64,000 bases of DNA from Pempheris klunzingeri. Lineage: Eukaryota > Chordata > Actinopteri > Acropomatiformes > Pempheridae. The stretch covers positions 6,731,874 to 6,795,873 of the forward strand of contig NC_092014.1 of assembly GCF_042242105.1 (NCBI RefSeq). Direction: 5' to 3'. The notes under the pieces were generated by a model. That model had not been told where the DNA came from and searched no databases. It was given only the letters and a program-made list of their open reading frames with translations. The translations under genes were made by a program, and so were the position numbers. Shown piece after piece: positions 22,400-64,000 of the stretch (position 1 is its first letter; the number at the start of each line of letters is the position of its first letter).

Positions 22400-25300
22400 T
22401 GTGGAAGAAACAAACACAAATATACAAATATATAACATTGAAATATACACGCTGAAATATACACAGTTTATTAGGTGCACCTCGCTAGAACTAAAGCAGT
22501 TTAGTGCAACAGCTCTGCAGTAAATGGTAAATGGTCAGCTCAATGAAAAAACAAACTGAAAGAGTTGCTGTAAATATATACCACCTTTCTAGTCTTTTTG
22601 ACCACTCAAAGCTTCGTAACATTACATTCACCACACTAACCTGACATCAGGAGGAAACTAATCATTCACACTCACTCACACTGAGCTGAGCCTCAGCTAC
22701 CCCTCCTTCATGAAAGTTACAATGCTCAGTTTTTGCTGAAACTGTTATAGAGAGCTGGTGATTTTACTGTGTTTTCAGTTTAGACGATGTAGTTTGTGGT
22801 GGTGTTGAATTGTAGTGTGTTATACTAAGATTTTGTCCATTCATATCAATGAGGGTTGGCTAAATAACACCAACGCCTCTCTGGAAAAGTAAACTTGAAG
22901 CACATCCATATAAATGTGGGGAAATGATGGGTAGAATGATCGAAACTGATGCGGCAGAGCCCGACACATCCAAACTTTTAGTCTGCAGTACAATGTCATG
23001 TGATGTATAAGCTGGCAGATAAATAAAACAGAAAAAATTATATGTCAAGTCTACAGCATGGGCAGAAGTTTTGCATCTCTTTTGTGTTAAGACTCACAGT
23101 TTGGAAAGAATTTAAAACAGTTTTTCATTGATTATCAATAAACAAAGCTCCTTCATGACAGGCAAGTACAACCAGAATTCAAAACTTGTTCAAATTTGCC
23201 TGAATTCACATTTTCCAAACCTGCATCAAACAGCTTAATGGAAAAAGCAGCTGAGGTCACTGACCCGACAGACTCTGACTTTTGGAAAATAAACAAGTAG
23301 TGCGAGATCAGGACGTTACCTCACAGAACCACAATGTTGGTTGAGGGGAAAATATTCAACAAATATCACTACTCATGTTTGCAGTGATACATTTACTCAA
23401 GTGCCGTCTTTAAGTACAATTTTGTGACACTGAGTACTTGAGTGTTTCCATGTAATGCTGCCGGTGTTTCTCCTGGATGGAGTTGCAGCGGTGTCATCTG
23501 TTTGTGTGTGTGTGCTCACAAAGTGCTCCCTGCTGGAGGTTTCTATGTTCAGGTAACATGTTACCCAGTTTTTAGATTCTGGAGAACAATGGAGCTCAAT
23601 GGAAGAGAGGAATAAGATTTATCAGGCTTTATTTCCTCTGGCAGTTGAGTGTTTACTTAGTCTGATCAATTCATTATTAGTGTTGAGTTGTTCGTGGGAT
23701 TATTGTCTATAAGAAGAATACAAAATGTAACTGACCCTCTTGTAACCCGCATTTGGTTAATTTTATTTTTTTATTCTAATTTTTTATTTGCCCTGTGACC
23801 TCTAACCCCTTGACCTCCGTAAAGTCACGGATCACAGAGTCGAGTCACTTCCTCCTTAGTCTCCACTGTGGCTGTGGCGGGGTAAGGTCGGCGTCTCAAA
23901 CTTTGGCATGAAGCATTTGGAATTTTTGCATGTTAAACCGTCGCTCACGGGTGAGTCTTTTGAAAGTGCACTTTTTAGCTTGTATGTTTATGCATACATT
24001 AACTTTATTTATTTGATATTTTGAATGGAATAATTATGTGTATTTTTGACCTTTTTTAGGTCAGGTTTTTTTTTTCGAGGAATGAACACCACATCTCAAC
24101 TCAACTTGGCGAGCTAGAACTGGTAGGAAACAAACTGACTCAAACTGGTTCGTGAAGGAACCTCTCAGGATTACATTTTTTTGGTTTCCAAGGACATGAA
24201 CTGAATTTTTTTTTGAGAACTTATTTGTGAACATTTGAAAACTATTGCACTTTGCAATTAATTGTAATTGAGTATTGATTTTTTTTTTTTGGGTAACCCA
24301 TCCTTGAATGGAGCATTGTTTGTATTGATTGTTCCTTTTCCATGTAAATATTTTCACTAATACACACACTTAAATTGCACTGCTGTTCGACCCATTCATT
24401 TACATCCCAGGCTCCTTTAAAAGAACTTCTGTTTAAAAGTCTTCTGTTGCAGCTATTGTAGCCGTAGTCACCACCTGCCTAGCCTACATGCGTTACACTC
24501 TCCTTTAAACTGACATTCAGGGATTTTAAAACTATGGTGAAAATTATATTTTAAATTCTAAGGAGGGAGCTGTGTGCAAAAGACAAACCAAAATAAATGG
24601 AGGAATGTCATTATTAGACACTCCACAGTCTGCACAAACAACCATCTGATGGCCATTAATACCTCTCTCACACCCTCAGACACTTTACTTATAGGACACC
24701 TGCTTAGTAGTTAAGTATAGTCAAACTATCTGTTCACTATCTGTCAACGTGTTGTCTACATAAAATGAGTAACCATGGCAACAGGGATGCAGTCTGCCTC
24801 CACGCTGTCTATTGATTCCTGATAACGGACACCTCGTCCAGCATCATCCCTTACACATTTGTGAATTTCTACAACATTTATGTAAACTAAGAAATGTTTG
24901 TGTGCGCATCAGAAATGTTTTCACAAACTTTATCTTTATCTTGTGACACAAAAACAGTTTTGATTGTATATGAATGAAAAACAAATCCACATATTATAAG
25001 ATAAAGCTTGTGAAAACATTTATGTGGAGTCACTTGTGTACAAATCCTGAAATACATTTGTGAGACTGGACTCTATAACATTTAGCTGATAAAACCTCTG
25101 TAGTTGTACTTCAGTAGGATGTTAAATGACTTTTACATCATGATTTTGGTTCTTAAATCTGACTAAGAGATTAGCCGGTTACTATGTTAGTCTGGGATGA
25201 GAAATGTTTATTGTGGGTTGAGCCGTTTTTGCCTTGTGGTCTTTTGTTTCTGCCAACTGGAAGAAAAACACCATAAACTGGAATAAATGAAATAAAATAA

Positions 25301-25480
25301 CATAAACTCAACCACAAGCTACACGGACGCTGTTAGTGAACGGGTCAGTGTGAGACAGACAGACAGACAGACTGACTGATTGATTGACTGACTGACTGAC
25401 TGACTGACTGACTGCAGACACCAACGCAGGGAAGAAGCAGCACTGAGATGAGTATTAAGCAATAATAATAAAGGAGGAGG
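22400..25480. other. Non-coding stretch upstream of the zinc-finger gene
   Basis: AT-rich DNA with scattered T-runs. I find no coding exon or recognisable element. It may be the first intron of the zinc-finger gene if transcription starts near 25.7 kb. Confidence 0.45.
25353..25414. repeat. Tetranucleotide tandem repeat (GACA)n(GACT)n
   Basis: About 15 tetranucleotide units that change from GACA to GACT, with one GATT variant. Confidence 0.9.
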
Positions 25481-25494
25481 AGACCAAAACTCAC

Positions 25495-25760
25495 CAAACC
25501 AAAGTGGGGCACAAGTCACGACGTGTGTGTGCGGACGGACGGACGGACGGACGGAGGGAAGGAGGGAGGGAGGGTGTAAACAAGGTGATAACAGCCGCAG
25601 GTGTCCAGACATTCAGCTCACAGCGGCTCTGCGGGATAAACTAGCGAGAAACAGCCTGACGATGTTACAGTCAACACATTAAAGCAAAGCGTCAAGTGAA
25701 AAATATATCCGCCATGCTGACAGCACAACAACTTCCGGACACCACGACTGTCCGTCACCC
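25495..25760 (-). promoter_or_regulatory. Candidate promoter and non-coding first exon, minus strand
   Basis: This segment is richer in GC and CpG than its surroundings. It has an ETS-type CCGGAAG (25738-25732, minus strand) and CATGGCGG just downstream, an arrangement common in TATA-less housekeeping promoters. A strong donor, GTGAGT, follows position 25495 on the minus strand. It could be the start of the zinc-finger transcript, spliced to the acceptor before 22398. No transcript evidence. Confidence 0.35.
25532..25574. repeat. Tetranucleotide tandem repeat (GGAC)n(GGAG)n
   Basis: GGAC units change into GGAG/GGAA units. The tract lies inside the candidate first exon. Confidence 0.9.
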
Positions 25761-25782
25761 CCCAGAGGAGAGTTAGTCCGCA

Positions 25783-25803
25783 CCACAGCGCCCCCTGCCG
25801 GCC
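25783..25803 (-). promoter_or_regulatory. CTCF-like motif beside the candidate promoter
   Basis: The minus strand reads CCGGCAGGGGGCGCTGTGG, very close to the vertebrate CTCF core CCASCAGGGGGCGC. Binding is not shown. Confidence 0.45.
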
Positions 25804-27745
25804 AGGAGACACATCACACCACCAAACCTGTAAAAACACTACACAGTAACATCAAAATGTAAAAGTAAGGACCGAAACGTTTTATTTACAATAAAGGTTT
25901 TTACAAGTGTGCGTGAGTTTTCCTTTTCCCTCTCTTGCTTTTGGACATTTTCTCCTGTCCACAAAAAACGTCAGGTGTGCGTGAACCTTTTTATTCAAGA
26001 TATAAACATAGATTAAAATACAAATATATATAAAAAGGTGAAAATAGGTTTTTATCAAAAGTACTGATTGGGTCAGCATGCTGCAGAATGATGCCTGTCA
26101 GTATTTATCATATTATTGGATTATCATTAGAGATGCATTAATTCATAAACAGTGTTGTTTTATGTTGCTGCTGCTTGAGGTAAAGTTGTTGTAATGTGAA
26201 TTATAATACAGGCAACACTGTCAGGGAGTTTAATGGACTCCGAAACAATGCATTGTATTCTATGTGCTCTACATAGCAAAGTAATTTGTTACTACTGTCA
26301 AATGAATGAAAAAATGAGTAAAAAAATTCTCCTCATTAAGGTTTCCTTAGGCTGAACCTTGTCATCTCCTAAATAGCTAGAATGAAAATCATGAAATATG
26401 ATTAATATAATCACATTACATTTAATTACACGTGCACTGACAACTTCCATCAGTGTCTGTGATTATTCGGCTGATTATGTCAGTTATTAGAAAGCTGAGC
26501 CACAAATTACAAAAAAAGAACCTGAATTCTAAATATTGTTTGATATTAAATGTTCATTCACAATTACATATTATTAAAACAGTTTTAACAAGGAGAGGAA
26601 AAGTTTTGTCTTTCCCTGTCTCCTTGGTATTTCTATGATGTATTTATGTGCCTCTTGTGTTTCTGTTTTATTGCTGCACAGCCAATTGTACGTTGGCCCT
26701 GACAGGTAGACGCACTGCAAGCTCAGAAAACGTGCAAATAGACGGAACACAAGCACATGAAGGAAACATCTTCACCTTTTTTTCGATGACACATGCAGAA
26801 ATGCTGCATGTAGCACAGAGAGAAACACTTCAAACTAATTTTCAACACTTTGAGCACCACAAATTGAATTCCACTTACCTCCGTTGTGTTGGAGCAGCGG
26901 CAAAAATCTCAGGGACAAATCGATCAAAACCTGCACAAATAAAACAGCACAAATTTACAATTGCTGCGACCACATGCACTAATGCATCCATGTACGCGGT
27001 TCATGCGTTCACATACACACACCCACACACTCACTCTTGCAAACACTTGACCATCATGGCAAATCAGGAGCCCTTGTGGACTAAACTAAGTGTTACTTAG
27101 TGTTCCAATTGGCCTGAACCAGCTGTCTTTTGACTCATCTGTCCATCAAATCTGTGAAGCCATTTGGAGCCAATTGGCATGGCCACAAACACACACCTTT
27201 CACAACAGGGTGCAATTACCCTCCTAGGAGGGTGAAATTACTCTCCTAGGAGGGAAAACAGTGGATGAAAAGGGGCTGGTGTGAAACAACCCTTAATTTG
27301 ATAACGTGTGAACACCTTCGCTAGTAGTAACAAGTGCGTGTTGCTTTTGCTGAATTATCTCTCACGTAATTGCTTGATAATTGAACTTAATAATCTGCTG
27401 CCATCAGTTTCCGCAAATGCTCATCTTAATTCAGGGAAAAGTGTCACACAGGCCTTTCACACACTGAGCAGTGCAATGAAACGCTGACAGATAATAATTA
27501 ATAGACAACAGCTGATAAAGCTCCGGTCCTTCCCTCCTGTTACCACCTTAATAAAAACACGAACACTGCTCACAGGCCTGGTTAAAAGGAGTTCAGTGAG
27601 ACAGTTCAGGGTCACAGAGGCTGTAACAACATGTTAAGGTGCATCTTTAATTCAGTTGATGTAATGTAGAGGATGATCCAAACAGACGTGTTCACCGTCC
27701 CAGTGCTAAAACAGACCACAAAGACACACTGTTAAACAATGACCA
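25804..27745. other. Non-coding stretch between the candidate promoter and the sidekick 3' end
   Basis: AT-rich, with no supported exon. The only notable structure is a pair of tandem palindromes at 27214-27252. Confidence 0.45.
27214..27252. repeat. Tandem 22-bp repeat carrying palindromes (CTCCTAGGAG)
   Basis: ACCCTCCTAGGAGGGT at 27218-27233 is a perfect 16-bp palindrome. The 22-bp unit beginning AATTAC repeats once, giving a second CTCCTAGGAG at 27243-27252. Confidence 0.8.
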
Positions 27746-27751
27746 TTTATT
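27746..27751 (-). terminator. Candidate polyadenylation signal of the sidekick gene
   Basis: AATAAA on the minus strand followed by a GU-rich stretch (TGTGTCTTTGTGG). It would give the sidekick transcript a 3' UTR of about 1.6 kb. Confidence 0.4.
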
Positions 27752-27852
27752 CACACACTGTATGGGACTCAAAACAAGCGTGACAGAGTGAGGGAGGCTG
27801 CTGGCTGGCTGGGAGGGAGGAGGATCTTTAAATTATACATGAGCAAAACTTA

Positions 27853-27948
27853 CAGATAATTTTCGTTGGGCTGGAATCGAGGTACAAAGTACACGTGTGT
27901 GTCAGCCTGGCAGCTGGCGTTGAGGCCGCGGCGCAGGTAGTGGGGCCT
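27853..27948 (-). other. Unassigned coding-like segment
   Basis: A minus-strand frame of about 32 codons, RPHYLRRGLNASCQADTHV continuing to RFQPNENYL, ends exactly at a consensus donor (CT|GTAAGT), with an in-frame TAA if unspliced. The first part is GC-rich. The upstream AG lacks a pyrimidine tract. I do not recognise the peptide. It lies in the expected sidekick 3' UTR. Confidence 0.2.
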
Positions 27949-28338
27949 TATGATTCAAAGTTCAATCACACTCGCTTTGAACAAGCATGATTCTCTAAAA
28001 TATCCTGTAATCTTGTTCCAAACTCACTCACTGCAGCTTCCTTTTAATGATTCTTGTCCGACGATCTTGACTCTGTCTCCTTCTTTTCCCTGTGTGGCTG
28101 AAGACTTGCTCCAGTGCTGTTTCACTGCTTGCTTTGGGTTACCCAAACTGGGCCGAACTACCCAAAACAGTAAGTAAAAATGCTTTCCCTGTACAAAATC
28201 CATCTTAAAAATACAAACATACATACAATGGCACGCTTTGCTTAGCAGTGAACCACAGAGACGGATAAACAGGCCTCTACTGAACATAGAGCCATTTACA
28301 CACACGCACGCATGTGTGTAAAACACATAAACTCAAAC

Positions 28339-28342
<4 letters not shown>

Positions 28343-28369
<27 letters not shown>
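28343..28369 (+). repeat. A27 homopolymer
   Basis: Twenty-seven A's on the plus strand, reading as U27 in the sidekick transcript if it lies in the 3' UTR. No element body precedes it that I recognise. Confidence 0.9.
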
Positions 28370-28373
<4 letters not shown>

Positions 28374-28978
28374 ATTTCAACAGATTTAAGATGAAATGTG
28401 AGGGGCTCTGGTCAGTGCAAGCATTATGGCTTGGGAGGCTGTGGTATAAGGGGGGTTGACAACAGGCATTAGACAGTAAAAAACATGATTTTCATAGAGT
28501 CCAACCCAAAACCAGAACATCACATATCGCTCTCAGAAACCACAAAACACTCTCACTGATAATCCCTTACGTTCTGAAGAACACCCGCCCACACCTGCTC
28601 TCCGTCCTTTATCAAGTTCAAAAACTGTGATTATTGATTGTTATTTTTTTCTTTTCCTTTGAGTGGTGGTATTTTAAAGCTGAGAGCTCTGTGTTTGTGT
28701 ACATGAACCAGTTTGTCGACAATAGCTGCTCCCTTCTGTGCCGTCTTGTAAGAATTCTTCTCAACCTTGACGTTCCTTCTCTCCCGGTGGGAGGGTGGGA
28801 GATGCTGAAATGACGCATCAGCGAGTGCATGTGTGTGTATTTGTGCACTTGTGTGTAAATACAGGAGACGGATAAGAAGCGTTGTGCAGAAATTCCTGCT
28901 TGAGGTTCTCTCCTCGACATTTACACAAACAGACTCATGTAGCCATTGCTCTTAGCTCTCGTTGGAATATGCCGGTGT

Positions 28979-28981
<3 letters not shown>

Positions 28982-29009
<28 letters not shown>
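28982..29009. repeat. (TG)14 microsatellite
   Basis: Pure TG/GT run in the presumed sidekick 3' UTR, about 320 nt past the stop codon. Confidence 0.9.
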
Positions 29010-29332
29010 AGTGGAAACAAGAACAGTAACTGTGTGTGTAAGCACAGTGACACAGAGGCGTAAAAGAGTAGGAGAGCAACACACACACTCGTCGACACAG
29101 TGAGGATCTTTGTGAACGAGGGGAGAAGGCGAGTGAGAAGTGTAGGTTTAGTTCTTTGGGGCATGAGGGGCTGTTTCGTCACCAGTCCGTCCCACGTCTC
29201 CTCGCCTCGTCCTCCCCTCTCCTCCAAAAGCCGCCGACTCTGTCTCCTTTAGTCCAAACACACACCGCCCCCCGCCTCCTTCATTTTGTGTACGTGTGTG
29301 TGTATCATTTTGTGCAGGTTTTGTCTCTAGAG

Positions 29333-63598
<34,266 letters not shown>

Positions 63599-64000
63599 CT
63601 GGAGGATAAGAGGAGAGGAACAAAAAGAGCAAATTAAAAAGACATGTTGAGTATTCTTGTTCTACATGAGGACAATGACACACTGGTGCAGTTCTTCAGC
63701 TTTCCATGTGTTTATGTTGTTGTTTGTTAAGTTTATTTTCATTACGGCAAATAAAATAAAAATAAAATAAAATAAAATCTAACACATATAGCCTTGTTTG
63801 GCATGAGGCTGAAAGCAAACTCATGTCAGATTAGAGGATGTCTATGTAATTGTCAGGATAATTTCCGAGGCAGTTTTTCAATAACATAGTAAATTTTATT
63901 CCATAATATTTTAATGAATGAGAACCAGTGTGCCAATCCTAAATTGTGCAAGTATAATGTGTCAGCACTTGGCCACCCTGTGCTGTCACTGCAATTTGTG
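63599..64000. other. Sidekick intron running off the right edge
   Basis: No exon in the last 400 bp. An (AAAAT)n-like run lies at about 63750-63776. Confidence 0.5.

Noticed and set aside
28343..28369. A27 run as the tail of a plus-strand retrogene
   Set aside because: No open frame or known element body precedes it on the plus strand and no target duplication is evident.

Overview
This 64 kb window is vertebrate nuclear DNA, almost certainly from a teleost fish. Genes are split by GT-AG introns, dinucleotide (CA/TG) microsatellites are very dense, and there are teleost-type dispersed repeats. I see no bacterial or viral gene system. Five protein-coding genes are supported, three complete in coding sequence and two cut by the window edges.

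Layout, left to right. (1) 547-3720, minus: the first ten coding exons of a cytochrome P450 family 3 gene; its heme-binding end lies beyond the left edge. (2) 4130-11374, plus: a complete 14-exon CYP3 gene encoding 503 residues. The two start codons face away from each other across 409 bp, a compact shared promoter. (3) 13247-14996, minus: gpank1, an ankyrin-repeat plus G-patch protein in four coding exons (371 aa). (4) 19138-22254, minus: an intronless 1038-residue protein that joins a Ty3/gypsy Gag-capsid-like domain, an AT-hook-like basic patch and 22 C2H2 zinc fingers. (5) 29333-63598, minus: the 3' portion of a sidekick cell-adhesion gene, most like sdk1. Twenty-one exons in continuous phase encode 1033 residues: part of one fibronectin type III domain, seven complete ones, a transmembrane helix and a cytoplasmic tail ending in the PDZ ligand GFSSFV. 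The N-terminal Ig and early FN3 exons lie beyond the right edge.

The genes do not form a pathway. The CYP3 pair are ER-anchored monooxygenases, gpank1 is probably an RNA-associated protein, the zinc-finger protein is a probable nuclear DNA-binding regulator, and sidekick is a synaptic homophilic adhesion receptor. CYP3 genes beside sdk1 fit what I recall of vertebrate CYP3 synteny. gpank1, which in mammals sits in the MHC class III region, is an unusual neighbour.

The most unusual item is the Gag-capsid/zinc-finger fusion, an apparent domesticated retroelement domain parallel to, but distinct from, the SCAN domain. Other points of interest are CA/UG repeats beside many sidekick splice sites, a GC splice donor in the left CYP3 gene, several long perfect palindromes and a nested inverted-repeat element. 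Exon boundaries were read by eye from splice signals, reading frame and family exon lengths, without transcript evidence.
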